DNA from: Chloroflexota bacterium
GTDB taxonomy: Bacteria > Chloroflexota > Dehalococcoidia > UBA2979
NCBI GenBank assembly: GCA_947479915.1
Contig: CANKAU010000004.1
Coordinates: 1-64,000, forward strand
Reading direction: 5' to 3'
Length of the DNA: 64,000 bases
Shown: positions 40,607 to 51,000 of the stretch, piece after piece
How the letters are laid out: every line of letters begins with the position of its first letter
How positions within the stretch are numbered: the stretch's first letter is position 1
Made by a program: the position numbers and the translations under genes
Notes under the pieces: generated by a model
The model's input: only the letters and a program-made list of their open reading frames with translations
Databases searched by the model: none
Told to the model about the DNA's origin: nothing

Positions 40607-40797
40607 CCACGTTCCGTTCCGCCACCACCTCGCGCGGCGACCCGCTCCGAGGCGATCCGTCTTGCCGCCGCCGATCATACGCCGCACCCCGGCTGCCGCT
40701 CCTCGCTCGGCCCGAGTGCACCGACCGAGGCGGGCACGAGTTGTCGGGCGAGGGTGGCTGGCCGGACGCTACGTTCGGTGCGGAGGAAGAGGGAGCG

Positions 40798-41664
40798 ATG
40801 CTGGCCGGACTGAACGAGTCGATCGAGCACATCGAGGCACACCTCGACGCAGCGATCGACGTCGCTGACCTCGCGCGCATCGCGCTGACCTCGGAGTACC
40901 ACTACCGCCGCATGTTCTCGGCGCTCGCGGGGATGCCGCTGTCGGAGTACGTGCGCCGCCGCCGCCTGACGATCGCGGGCGCCGAGGTGATCGCGGGGCG
41001 TCGCACGCTCCTCGAGATCGCGCTCGGCGCGGGCTACAGATCGGGCGAGGCCTTCGCGCGGGCGTTCCGCGCGTTCCACGGGCTCGGCCCGGACGAGGCG
41101 CGGCGGTCGGGCGCCCCCCTCCAGTCACAACCGCGGATCGCGTTCCGCCTGACCGTCGAAGGGAGCCAACCGATGGAGTACCGCATCGTCCAGAAGGACG
41201 CGTTCCGCATCCTCGGACGCACCGTCCGCGTGCCGATCGTCCACCAGGGAATGAACGAAGCGCTCGTCTCGTTCATCCGGGGCATCGGCCGCGAGGAGAT
41301 CGCGCGCATCGCGGCGCTCTCGGATGGCGAGCCGTCCGGCGTCCTTGGCGTCAGCGCGAACCTCTCACCGGGGCGCGAGGAGGGCAGCGAGTTCGACTAC
41401 ACGCACGGGGTGGTGAGCAGTCAGCCGGCCGGTGACCTCGACACCCTCGAGGTGCCCGCGGGGACGTGGGCGGTGTTCGGCAGCAGCGGCCCGTTCCCGC
41501 TGGCGATCCAGTACCTCTGGCGCGACGTGTTCACGCAGTGGTTCCCCTCGAACCCCTACGCCTCGTGCCCCGGCCCGGAGATCCTGCGCACCGTGCTGTC
41601 CGAGGACAGCGCGCAGGCCGACTGCGAGCTGTGGATCCCCGTGGAGCACGTCCCGCCGCGCTAG
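40798..41664 (+). CDS. AraC-type regulator with GyrI-like effector domain
   Basis: Transcription activator of the Rob/Tip type. 288 residues: two helix-turn-helix units in the first 105 (IDVADLARIALTSEYHYRRM, LLEIALGAGYRSGEAFARAF), then a GyrI-like small-molecule binding domain (about 125-288) ending WIPVEHVP. A strong GAGGAAGAGGGAG precedes the ATG. Its stop TAG overlaps that of the convergent DUF1232 gene in a shared CTAG. Confidence 0.9.
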   Translation: MLAGLNESIEHIEAHLDAAIDVADLARIALTSEYHYRRMFSALAGMPLSEYVRRRRLTIAGAEVIAGRRTLLEIALGAGYRSGEAFARAFRAFHGLGPDEARRSGAPLQSQPRIAFRLTVEGSQPMEYRIVQKDAFRILGRTVRVPIVHQGMNEALVSFIRGIGREEIARIAALSDGEPSGVLGVSANLSPGREEGSEFDYTHGVVSSQPAGDLDTLEVPAGTWAVFGSSGPFPLAIQYLWRDVFTQWFPSNPYASCPGPEILRTVLSEDSAQADCELWIPVEHVPPR

Positions 41665-42038
41665 CCCTCCGCGGGTGCGACGCGGAAGTGCTCCGCGACG
41701 ACCTCGCGCGGGGTGAAGCGGAGCAGCACCCACAGCGCCGCCGCGACGACGAGGATGTCGTCCGCCTGTCCGATGACCGGGATGATGTCCGGGATGATGT
41801 CGATCGGCGAGGCGAGGTAGATCAGCAGCGGCACCGGCAGCAGCCGCACGAACCACGGCACACGCGGATCGCGCACCAGCCCCCACACGCCGCGCATCAC
41901 CCCGCGCCAACCGAGGTCCTCGATGTCCTCGATGAACTCGCGCACGCGCTGGTCGCGCGCTGCGAGGAACCCCAAGACGCCCATCACGACGACGACGATC
42001 ACGATCGGCACGATCCACGCTAACCAGCCGGTGAACAT
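41661..42038 (-). CDS. DUF1232 membrane protein
   Basis: 125 residues. An N-terminal helix (WLAWIVPIVIVVVVMGVLGF), a basic loop, then the DUF1232 core PVPLLIYLASPIDIIPDIIPVIGQADD with its typical Pro-Ile-Asp pattern, and a final helix LVVAAALWVLL. Role of the family unknown. Convergent with the AraC-type gene, overlapping by 4 bp. Confidence 0.85.
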   Translation of the reverse strand: MFTGWLAWIVPIVIVVVVMGVLGFLAARDQRVREFIEDIEDLGWRGVMRGVWGLVRDPRVPWFVRLLPVPLLIYLASPIDIIPDIIPVIGQADDILVVAAALWVLLRFTPREVVAEHFRVAPAEG

Positions 42039-42129
42039 CGATCGCTCCGATCCGCCGCCATTCTGCCTCGCGAACGGGCGCCGTGCGCCTCGAACGGTTC
42101 GCGGTGACGGGGGTATCCGAGGCGTGGGA

Positions 42130-42197
42130 GCACGAGGGCGCCCGTCCTCGCCAGTCATCCCCCTTCCCTCCCAGGGAAGGGGGCAGGGGGATAGGCC
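42130..42197. repeat. Dispersed GC-rich intergenic repeat, copy D (single arm)
   Basis: A degenerate CGAGGGCG...CCTCG hairpin, then CCCCCTTCCCT with AGGGAAGGGGG, followed by CAGGGGGATAGGCC. It is between the DUF1232 and ychF genes and equals the right arm of copy C without the inverted partner. Confidence 0.7.
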
Positions 42198-42257
42198 TAC
42201 GACGACGGTGCGGGCGTCTCGATCACGGCGAACGATGCCGCCGATGGCGCCGCCGGG

Positions 42258-43352
42258 CTAGAGGTTGAAGAGGATGTTGATCACATCGCCGTCCTGGACG
42301 ATGTAACCCTTGCCCTCGGTGCGGAGCTTGCCGGCCTTCTTCAGTTCGGCGCTGGAACCCTTCGCAGCGACGACGTCCTGCCAGGTGGAAACCTCGGCGC
42401 GGATGAAGCCCTTCTCCAGGTCGCTGTGGATGCGCCCCGCCGCCTGAGGCGCGGTCGCGCCCACCGGCACCGTCCACGCGCGGCACTCGTCGTCGCCCGC
42501 GGTGAGGAACGACTGCAGCCCCAGCAGCTCGTACGCCGCCACGATCGCGCGGTCGAGGGGCGACTCCGGCGGCAGGCCGAGGTCCGCGCGGAACGCGGCG
42601 GCATCCTCGGGCTCCATCTGCGACAGCTCCGCCTCGATCTTCGCGCAGAGCGCGGCGACGGCGATGCCCGGCTCGCTGTACCTCGCGCGGAACTCCGCCT
42701 CGATCTCGGCGGCACGCGCGAGGTCGTCCTCGCCGATGTTCACGATCAGCAGCATGGGGAGGCGCGTGATCAGCTGGTACGCGCGCAACTCCTTGTTCTC
42801 GGTCTCGTTGAAGGACATGGAGCGCAGGCCCTTGCCGTCCTCCAGGTGCGCCTGCATTCGCTGCAGCAGTTCCTTGTGGCGCTCCAGCTCACCGCGCTGG
42901 GCGCTCGGCATCGAGCGCATCTCCTGGTCGAGGCGCGACAGCCGCCGCTCGATCAGCCCGAGGTCGACGAACGTCAGCTCGAGGTCGAGCGCCTCGATGT
43001 CGCGGTGCGGGTCCACGGTCTCGTCGGGGTGCGGCACGGAGTCGTCGATGAACGAGCGGACGACGTGGACGATGGCGTCCATTTTGGCGATCTCGGCGAC
43101 GAACTGGGCGCCCGGGCCCTCGTTGCCGAAGCCGCCCACGGGGTAGTCCACCCAGCGGATCTCCGCGTAGGTCGTCTTCTTCGTCTTGTAGACCTCGGAC
43201 AGGGCGTCCACGCGCGGGTCGGGCACGTGCACCATGCCGACGTTCGGCTGGTTGCCGGACGAGTACGCGCCCACCTGCGCCGTCCCTCGCGTCACCGCGT
43301 TGAACAGCGAGGTCTTGCCGCTGCGAGCCTTGCCGATGATGCCTAGTTCCAT
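42258..43352 (-). CDS. ychF: Ribosome-binding ATPase YchF
   Basis: Obg-family P-loop protein that hydrolyses ATP and binds ribosomes. 364 residues: MELGIIGKARSGKTSLFNAV (P-loop; the usual NVGKS is ARSGKTS), WVDYPVGGFGNEGPG for switch II, and the C-terminal TGS domain with KLRTEGKGYIVQDGDVINI. The G4 motif NxxE is modified (VNIGED). Normal length. Confidence 0.93.
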   Translation of the reverse strand: MELGIIGKARSGKTSLFNAVTRGTAQVGAYSSGNQPNVGMVHVPDPRVDALSEVYKTKKTTYAEIRWVDYPVGGFGNEGPGAQFVAEIAKMDAIVHVVRSFIDDSVPHPDETVDPHRDIEALDLELTFVDLGLIERRLSRLDQEMRSMPSAQRGELERHKELLQRMQAHLEDGKGLRSMSFNETENKELRAYQLITRLPMLLIVNIGEDDLARAAEIEAEFRARYSEPGIAVAALCAKIEAELSQMEPEDAAAFRADLGLPPESPLDRAIVAAYELLGLQSFLTAGDDECRAWTVPVGATAPQAAGRIHSDLEKGFIRAEVSTWQDVVAAKGSSAELKKAGKLRTEGKGYIVQDGDVINILFNL

Positions 43353-43391
43353 GCCCTCAGTCTCGCGGGACGGCGGCGAGGGGGCAAGGTG

Positions 43392-44090
43392 TCAGGGCAG
43401 ATCCGCGAACTTCGTGAACCCATGATCAGGAGCGAGTCCGACAAACGCCGGGCCACCATTCTGTGGATCATCTCCGTTCACGAAGAAGATCAGGATGAAC
43501 GAGTCGCCAGGGAACGTCCGGACCTCCGGCGCGCCGTATGCGGGTGGCGAGACCGGGAGACGTTGTTGGGTCCTGAGCGACCGCGACGCCCAGTCGTCCA
43601 CTCGCAACCCAACCACGAGGATCCCACCGCACGGGCGCGTGCTCACCAGTTCGACCGGTCGGAGCGGTGGAGTCAACAGAGCCGCTACGTTCGCGTCGTC
43701 CGCGGCGGTCGGCTGGTAGAGGAAGCTCCCCCCACACTCCTCGAACGGCCCAAGCAAAACGCCGGGACGCCCGCCTGTCCTCAGCAGCCCCTTTAGCGCC
43801 GTCGGATCCTTTGCCGCCTGCGCTTGCGCGAACGCATCGAGTAACGGCCGATATCGTTCGACGGCAAACGGCAGCGGCCGCGGCGAAACACTCGCCGTGG
43901 CGGGTGTTGCTGTTATCGTCGGCGGCGTTTGGGGCACCGAGGCGCTCGCGACCGGTCTTTGGTCCGTCACCGCCGGCAAAGGAGCGGAACTTGGAAGGCA
44001 GCCGCTCGCTACCAGCGTGACCGCGACCGCCAGAGCCGGCGCGAGTCCAGCGCGTACGACGCGAGCGCCGAAAGCTGTCCACCCGTCCAT
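43392..44090 (-). CDS. Lipoprotein, distant member of the CPxG-GTPV family
   Basis: 232 residues, function unknown. Signal peptide with lipobox VASGC (Cys31), Thr/Pro linker, then YRPLLDAFAQAQAAKDPTAL resembling the opening helix of the lipoproteins at 19620, 50291 and 51001. The cysteines occur in EECGGSF and STRPCGGILVVGL, and the end contains FPGDSFILIFFVNGDDP. The GTPV motif itself is not preserved, so membership is tentative. Confidence 0.72.
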   Translation of the reverse strand: MDGWTAFGARVVRAGLAPALAVAVTLVASGCLPSSAPLPAVTDQRPVASASVPQTPPTITATPATASVSPRPLPFAVERYRPLLDAFAQAQAAKDPTALKGLLRTGGRPGVLLGPFEECGGSFLYQPTAADDANVAALLTPPLRPVELVSTRPCGGILVVGLRVDDWASRSLRTQQRLPVSPPAYGAPEVRTFPGDSFILIFFVNGDDPQNGGPAFVGLAPDHGFTKFADLP

Positions 44091-44099
44091 CGAAGTTGC

Positions 44100-44498
44100 C
44101 TACGGCAGATCGGCGCGCACGAGGTCGAGCCACGGCTGGGACGCCTCGTCCAGCTCCGCGGTGGCGTAGGCGATCCAGCGGCAGTGCGCGTCGCCGTGCG
44201 TCCACTCGGCGGAGCCGCCCTCCTCGGCGTCCAGGATGTAGATCCAGCGGCGGCGCTGCTCACCCCCGGCGACCTCGTCCACGGTGCTGATCAGCGTCCG
44301 CAACTCGACCGCGAGGCCGGTCTGTTGCGTCACCGCGCGCAGCGCCGCGTCATCCGTCGCCTCGCCGTCCTCGACGGAACCGGCGGGGAGCTGCGCTGCA
44401 CCGGCGCGATCGATCACCAGCAGATCGTCCATGCCCCCTGCCCCGGTGCGGAACACCGCGGCGGCGACCATGCGTACACGTGGACCGGCACTCGTCAT
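44100..44498 (-). CDS. Nudix-fold protein with degenerate Nudix box
   Basis: 132 residues beginning MTSAGPRVRMVAAAVFRTG. The Nudix region reads LPAGSVEDGEATDDAALRAVTQQTGL. The Gly, spacing and first Glu fit Gx5Ex7REUxEExGU, but the REU Glu is Ala and the metal-binding Glu pair is Gln-Gln. Catalysis as a standard Nudix hydrolase is unlikely; a binding role or altered chemistry is possible. ATG 44498 overlaps the glycosylase stop by 4 bp, suggesting a DNA-repair or nucleotide-pool link. Confidence 0.75.
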   Translation of the reverse strand: MTSAGPRVRMVAAAVFRTGAGGMDDLLVIDRAGAAQLPAGSVEDGEATDDAALRAVTQQTGLAVELRTLISTVDEVAGGEQRRRWIYILDAEEGGSAEWTHGDAHCRWIAYATAELDEASQPWLDLVRADLP

Positions 44499-45442
44499 CG
44501 AACTTTCCTCCGTGGTGGCTTGGCCCCGGCCTGCTCCTGCCCGAACGGGCAGCGGTCGAGGAGCGCACATTCGCCGCAAAGCGGCTGGGTCTTGCGGCAA
44601 ATGCGCTGCCCGTGGCGCACGATCAGCGCGTGCCATTCGTTCAGCGCCCACACGTCATCCTCGGCCGTGCCGATCATGCGCGTGAAGTACTCGCGATACA
44701 CGTCGTAGCGGCGCTCCCCGGGCGGGTGGCCGAGGCGCTCGAACAGCCGGTACGCGTAGGCGTCCACGACGAACGTGGGCAGCCGACCGGCGTACAACGT
44801 CATCGCGTCCGCGGTCTCGGGCCCGACGCCCCAGATGCGCAGCAGCCGCGCGCGTACCGTCTCCGTGTCGCCCGCCAACAGCGCGTCGATGTCGCCGCCG
44901 TGCTCCTCGATCACCGTCCCGCAGAACGACTGGAGCTTGCGCGCCTTCACGCGGTAGTGCCCGGAGGGCCGCACGAGGTCACCGAGCACGTCCTCCGGCA
45001 GCGCGACGATCGCGGCGCACGACAGCATGCCCGCCTCGCGCAGGTTCGTGAGCGCCGTCGCCGCGCCGCGCCACGAGGTGTTCTGCGTCAGGATCGCGCC
45101 GAGGCAGATCTCCAGCCGCTGCTCCGAGCCCTCGGTCGCCGCGGTGGGCCACCACTGCTGCTCGCCGTGTTGCGCGAGGAGCGCGTCGTAGACGCGCTTC
45201 AGCTCGCGCGCGCTGAACGGCTTCGGCGGCGCGGCGTGCTCGCCACGCACCGCAGGATCCTCGAGGCCGGTGGGGCCGGGCTGCAGACGGCCACCCGCCC
45301 TGGGTGCTGCCCCGCCGCGCGTGCCGTCGCGTTCCGCCTCGCGCTGGGCCTCGCGAGACAGCGGGCGCGAGACGCCGTGGGCGGCGAGGTACGCAGCATC
45401 CTCGGTGCGCTGCGCGGCGCGACGCACCCAGCGCCCGCTCAT
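44495..45442 (-). CDS. HhH-GPD DNA glycosylase (MagIII-like, EndoIII superfamily)
   Basis: Base-excision repair enzyme. 315 residues with a 70-residue Arg-rich N-terminal extension not usual in the family; GTG 45250 is an alternative start after it. The helix-hairpin-helix reads RIWGVGPETADAMTLYAG: the catalytic Lys of endonuclease III is Glu, as in the monofunctional MagIII group. The catalytic Asp is in FVVDAYAYRLFERL. The [4Fe-4S] ligands CRKTQPLCGECALLDRC keep C-x6-C-x2-C-x5-C spacing. Substrate is probably alkylated purines, by family. Confidence 0.88.
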   Translation of the reverse strand: MSGRWVRRAAQRTEDAAYLAAHGVSRPLSREAQREAERDGTRGGAAPRAGGRLQPGPTGLEDPAVRGEHAAPPKPFSARELKRVYDALLAQHGEQQWWPTAATEGSEQRLEICLGAILTQNTSWRGAATALTNLREAGMLSCAAIVALPEDVLGDLVRPSGHYRVKARKLQSFCGTVIEEHGGDIDALLAGDTETVRARLLRIWGVGPETADAMTLYAGRLPTFVVDAYAYRLFERLGHPPGERRYDVYREYFTRMIGTAEDDVWALNEWHALIVRHGQRICRKTQPLCGECALLDRCPFGQEQAGAKPPRRKVR

Positions 45443-45491
45443 GCGCGGAATGCCGATCCGTTGGTGAATCGCGGTGAGAGCAGGCGGGCGT

Positions 45492-45941
45492 TCAACGCGC
45501 CCACAGGGGTATCGATGCCTTCGGCTCGGCGTCGTAGTGCGCGATGTACGGCTTCACGTCCAGGATCGGCGTCCCGTCGACCAGGTCGAGGCCTTCGAGG
45601 CTCAACGTGGCGCCCTCTATCCCGCGCAGCCTGCACACCGTCACGCTGATCGGGTTCGGGCGGCCGCCGCGCAGCGCGAGCGAGCCCTGCAGCGGGTAGC
45701 GGTCGTCGCCTCCGGGGTACGCCTGCCGGCGCTGCCGGAACTCCTCGGGCATCTCGTGCAGCCAGCCGACCACGATGACGTGCGAGTAGTCAGCCAGCCC
45801 GAGCAGCGCGGCGTCGAGGTCGGGCGCGCCGTCGAGGACCACCTCGGAGCGGACGCGCGACCAGTCCTGGCGCGCGGCGTCGTGCTCGTCGCTGACGACA
45901 TGGCCGATCGGGGTGAGGGTGATGGCTTCCACGGCGCTCAT
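45492..45941 (-). CDS. TrmO-like tRNA N6-methyltransferase (TsaA/UPF0066)
   Basis: Beta-barrel SAM-dependent methyltransferase family that methylates t6A37 in some tRNAs. 149 residues: ITLTPIGHVVSDEHDAARQD, YSHVIVVGWLHEMP near residue 52, RPNPISVTVCRL, and LDVKPYIAHYD near residue 128, all family signatures. Shorter than E. coli TrmO (which has a C-terminal extension). ATG 45941 is the start. Confidence 0.88.
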   Translation of the reverse strand: MSAVEAITLTPIGHVVSDEHDAARQDWSRVRSEVVLDGAPDLDAALLGLADYSHVIVVGWLHEMPEEFRQRRQAYPGGDDRYPLQGSLALRGGRPNPISVTVCRLRGIEGATLSLEGLDLVDGTPILDVKPYIAHYDAEPKASIPLWAR

Positions 45942-46137
45942 TCTACGCGAGCGCCCCGCGGGCCTCGTGCGCCGCGGACGCAGCGCGGAGCGTCGAGCGC
46001 ACCCGAGCATCCGCGAGGTGACGCGAGGTGGGACGCGATGCGCAGCGTGCCGCCTCGCGGCACTCCGGCGAGGGCGTGCGCAGGGCCGGACGGCCCGCCG
46101 GGGAGCGCGATCCGGGCGCGGCAGCTACCCAAATACA

Positions 46138-46146
46138 TGGTAAGAT
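46138..46146 (+). promoter_or_regulatory. Extended -10 promoter of gyrB
   Basis: TGG-TAAGAT, an extended -10 element 128 bp before the gyrB ATG, in a locally AT-richer stretch (46131-46155). No clear -35 box. Confidence 0.45.
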
Positions 46147-46268
46147 TTGAACGTGCTCGAGGAGTCTCTACATCCCCGATCCTCGACGCGACGACTGATG
46201 ATCGCGACGCACCTGAACCCGCACGCGACCCTGCTCCGCATCCACGGAGACGGGCGCCGAGCAAATGA

Positions 46269-48197
<1,929 letters not shown>

Positions 48198-48222
48198 CCC
48201 TCGCCCCGATCGAGGTACACGC

Positions 48223-48252
48223 GAACGCCCCTCCGTCTCCGGAGGGGCGTTC
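48223..48252 (+). terminator. gyrB terminator
   Basis: A 13-bp perfect stem GAACGCCCCTCCG with a TCTC loop, 25 bp after the gyrB stop, followed by TGCTTGTG. Confidence 0.75.
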
Positions 48253-48376
48253 TGCTTGTGTACGCCAGTGCTGATCGAGGGGCAGTCGTAGCGTCATTGC
48301 ATCGGTACCAGCCCGTCATGTCGCGGCCGCCGGGCGTACGTTAGGTCGGCATGAGCGTGTCGAAGGAAGTGATGCC

Positions 48377-48457
48377 ATGAGCCAGGTCGCCTTGATCGTC
48401 GTGACCGTCGTCGTCGTACTGCTGGTGCTCGGTTACCTCACGATCTCCTTCGTTTAA
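48377..48457 (+). CDS. 26-residue membrane peptide with overlapping upstream mini-ORF
   Basis: MSQVALIVVTVVVVLLVLGY then LTISFV: one hydrophobic span and almost nothing else. GGAAG lies 9 nt before the ATG. A nine-codon frame from ATG 48351 ends with TGA overlapping this ATG (ATGA), so it could be translated by re-initiation. Too short to judge by homology. Confidence 0.42.
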   Translation: MSQVALIVVTVVVVLLVLGYLTISFV

Positions 48458-48472
48458 CCGGCGCCGCGCGCC

Positions 48473-48961
48473 TCACTCCGCCACCACGAACCCCAGTGAC
48501 TGCACGCCGGGGTTGTCCAGCCACAGCACGGTGCAGCGGCCGGGGATCATCGGCGGCATCGGGAAGGTCGCGCGGAGACGGCCGTCGAGGGCGACCGTGA
48601 CGGGCACCTCGCGCATCGGCTGCAGCGTCGCGACGACGAGCAACGTACGCGCGCCCGGCGCGAGGCGGTCGCCCGTGACGGTGACGCGCTCACCGACACG
48701 TGGCGAGGCCGGCTCGATCTGCAGCAGCGGCGATCCGGAGTCCTGCAGCACGGAGTTCTGGTAGTCGCACTCCGGCGCGCGGGCACTCGCCTGCGTCGGC
48801 GCGGTCGTACTCGACGCGCTCGATGCGCTCGTCGCGGTCGCGCGCGGCTCGCCCGCGCCGGGCACGAACGTCGCGCGGACCTGTGGGGCACGAGACGGCT
48901 CGCCGCACGCCACGAGGATCCCGAGCGCCACCATCGCGATCGCGATCAGCGGCGCGCGCAT
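48473..48961 (-). CDS. Lipoprotein with one Ig/TIG-like domain
   Basis: 162 residues: signal peptide with lipobox LVAC, a Ser/Thr/Ala linker (about 25-60), CDYQNSVLQD, then one domain with EPASPRVGERVTVTGDRLAPG and FPMPPMIPGRCTVLWLDNPG. The domain is the same as in the two-domain lipoprotein at 15674 and the one at 51693. Function unknown. Confidence 0.78.
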   Translation of the reverse strand: MRAPLIAIAMVALGILVACGEPSRAPQVRATFVPGAGEPRATATSASSASSTTAPTQASARAPECDYQNSVLQDSGSPLLQIEPASPRVGERVTVTGDRLAPGARTLLVVATLQPMREVPVTVALDGRLRATFPMPPMIPGRCTVLWLDNPGVQSLGFVVAE

Positions 48962-48970
48962 CGTCGTGCG

Positions 48971-49723
48971 CTACAGCCGCGCCAGCAGCGTGGGGAGCGA
49001 GGACGCGAGCAGCGCGAGGCCGGAGGCGGTGAGGCACGTCAGCACGACGCGGCGGAACGTGACCTCGCTCAGTCCGATGTAAACGCGCATGCCGATGAGC
49101 GCCGGGACGAGCATCGCCACGATCACAATGCCGAGCGTCGGGAGCACCTCGCGCGTCACGCGGCCGGTGGCGACCAGCGCGCCGCCGCTCAGCGCGAGCA
49201 CCACGAGGTTGAAGTTCTGCACCACCGCGCGCGCGTGGTCGCGGTCGTACTGGCGCAGCGTGGTCCACAGCGTCGGCACCGCCCCCGCTGACCCCACGAT
49301 GCCGCCGAGGATGCCGCCCGCCAGCCCCACCGTCCCGTTCGCGAACGACCCGAGGTCGGGCACGCGGGGCAGGCGCGTCGCGAAGAGGATCGCCGGGCAC
49401 CACGTCACCAGCAGCCCGCCCAGCAGCGCCTTGAAGAGCGGCACGTCCAGCATCGGCAGGACGGCGACGCCGATCGGCACGCCCACGAGTCCGCCGAGCA
49501 GGAACGGCGCGAGCAGCGCGAGGTCGAAGCCTCGACGCACGCGGATCGCGGCGGTGATCTGCCCCGCGAGCCCGCCGAGGATCGCCAGCGTCGCCGCGAG
49601 CGCCGGGTCGACGCCCCAGGCCCAGAAGGACAGCGCGACCAGGCTGAACGCGAAGCCGGACAGCCCTTGCACGAAGCCCGCCACCGCCGCGCCGAGGATG
49701 ATGATGCCGACCGTGGAATCCAT
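48971..49723 (-). CDS. TSUP-family permease (TauE/SafE)
   Basis: Membrane transporter family linked to sulfite/sulfonate or other anion export. 250 residues with about eight helices; N-terminal GAAVAGFVQGLSGFAFSLVAL and a central GGILGGIVGSAGAVPTLWTT repeat are TSUP signatures. Substrate cannot be told. ATG 49723 is taken; an upstream extension is unlikely. Confidence 0.87.
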   Translation of the reverse strand: MDSTVGIIILGAAVAGFVQGLSGFAFSLVALSFWAWGVDPALAATLAILGGLAGQITAAIRVRRGFDLALLAPFLLGGLVGVPIGVAVLPMLDVPLFKALLGGLLVTWCPAILFATRLPRVPDLGSFANGTVGLAGGILGGIVGSAGAVPTLWTTLRQYDRDHARAVVQNFNLVVLALSGGALVATGRVTREVLPTLGIVIVAMLVPALIGMRVYIGLSEVTFRRVVLTCLTASGLALLASSLPTLLARL

Positions 49724-49796
49724 CGCGACACGATACTCCGCGCGGCACACACCGCCCCAGCGGCGCCAACCCGCAGGCACGCGGTATCCTCCACAC

Positions 49797-50294
49797 ATGA
49801 CGAGCGAGCCGTTCCAGCGCTTCTACGTGGAGTTCGACCCCGCGCCCGCAGAGCCGTGCCCCGTCGCGTTCGAGGATGACCCGGTCATCGTGCTGTTCTT
49901 CCAGTCGTGGGCCTACAGCCTCGACTTCGGCGGGACGCACGAGCTGGCGCAGGCCGCGCAGTACCTCAAGACGCGGCAGAAGCTCGACCTGCGCCCGCTG
50001 CTGAAGTACGCCGACCGCGATATCGAGACGCCAAACGACCAGCGCGAGTTCGACCGGTCATGGCAGCCCGCCGCCGACCTCGCCGCGTGCGCGCGCATCG
50101 TCGCCGCCGCGTGGACCGCGCCGGACGACACGCTCGCGCCGCTCATCCAGGGCTACGCGCACCTCGCCCCGCGTCTCCTCGAGCTCGCTGCGATGTGCGA
50201 GTGGGCCGCCGCGGCGAACGCCGACACGCGCGTCCGCATGTCGTTCCTCCTGGAGCAGCCGGAAGCGAAGACCTCGAGGCCCGCGGGGTACTAG
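49797..50294 (+). CDS. Hypothetical protein
   Basis: 165 residues, unrecognised. Predicted mostly helical and cytosolic: FQRFYVEFDPAPAEPCPVAF, then VIVLFFQSWAYSLDFGG, a long helix ELAQAAQYLKTRQKLDLR, and LLELAAMCEWAAAANADTRV near the end. Codon use is normal for the window. Its TAG stop shares a CTAG with the convergent lipoprotein gene (4-bp overlap). Confidence 0.68.
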   Translation: MTSEPFQRFYVEFDPAPAEPCPVAFEDDPVIVLFFQSWAYSLDFGGTHELAQAAQYLKTRQKLDLRPLLKYADRDIETPNDQREFDRSWQPAADLAACARIVAAAWTAPDDTLAPLIQGYAHLAPRLLELAAMCEWAAAANADTRVRMSFLLEQPEAKTSRPAGY

Positions 50295-50998
50295 GGCGCG
50301 CGGGGAATCAGGTAGTCGACACCGCCGTAGGTGAAGACTCGCGAGACGGACGTCTCACAACTGCCCGAACCCCACACACTCCCCCGATCACCGACGATCC
50401 CCCGGTCGTCTAGTTCGACAATGAGGACGTGCTCGGGGCGGCTCGGATCCACGAAGACGAGCGTGTATATGCGACCGTCCCTCGGGGGACTCCTGAACCC
50501 GGTGACCAGCAGCAACTCCGCCGCCGCCAATCGATCTGCGGCGACCGTGTGCGTCGGCTCCAGGTTGATCCAGTCCGACTCACAGCCCCCGCCGACCAAT
50601 CTGGCTGGTACGGGCGTTCCGATGGCCACGCCCGCGGGACAAACCACCATTTGTCCCGAACCGAAGCTACGCTCCCGGCAGGGGTACAAGCCTCCCGTGA
50701 TCCGGCGCACGATGGCGGCCGCGTCTCCTTGCATGATGTCCGCAATCGCTGCGTCGACGATCGGGACGCCGCTCGGCGGTGGACTCACCCATGCCTGAAC
50801 GGGCCCGTCTGGAGTCACGACCGCCCGCGAGCGCACGGTGGCGGTAGGGGTGGGGGTGATACCCGTGGCGGGCGTCACGATGGGCTGGGCGGTGAGTGTC
50901 GCCGTAGCGGCCGCCGTCGGCGCAGGCCGCGCGCGGTGATCCTCGCAGCCCACGAGGAGCAGGACGACCGTCGCCAGCGCCGCCAGCACGTACCGCAT
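50291..50998 (-). CDS. Lipoprotein of the CPxG-GTPV family
   Basis: 235 residues: lipobox LVGC, Thr/Ala/Pro linker to about residue 70, VPIVDAAIADIMQGDAAAI, LYPCRERSF, VVCPAGVAIGTPVPARL, GGGCESDWINLEP, and RIYTLVFVDPSRPEHVL near the end. Same order of motifs as at 19620 and 51001. It is the last of three lipoprotein genes in one leftward unit, 2 bp after the previous stop. Confidence 0.8.
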   Translation of the reverse strand: MRYVLAALATVVLLLVGCEDHRARPAPTAAATATLTAQPIVTPATGITPTPTATVRSRAVVTPDGPVQAWVSPPPSGVPIVDAAIADIMQGDAAAIVRRITGGLYPCRERSFGSGQMVVCPAGVAIGTPVPARLVGGGCESDWINLEPTHTVAADRLAAAELLLVTGFRSPPRDGRIYTLVFVDPSRPEHVLIVELDDRGIVGDRGSVWGSGSCETSVSRVFTYGGVDYLIPRAP

Positions 50999-51000
50999 CG

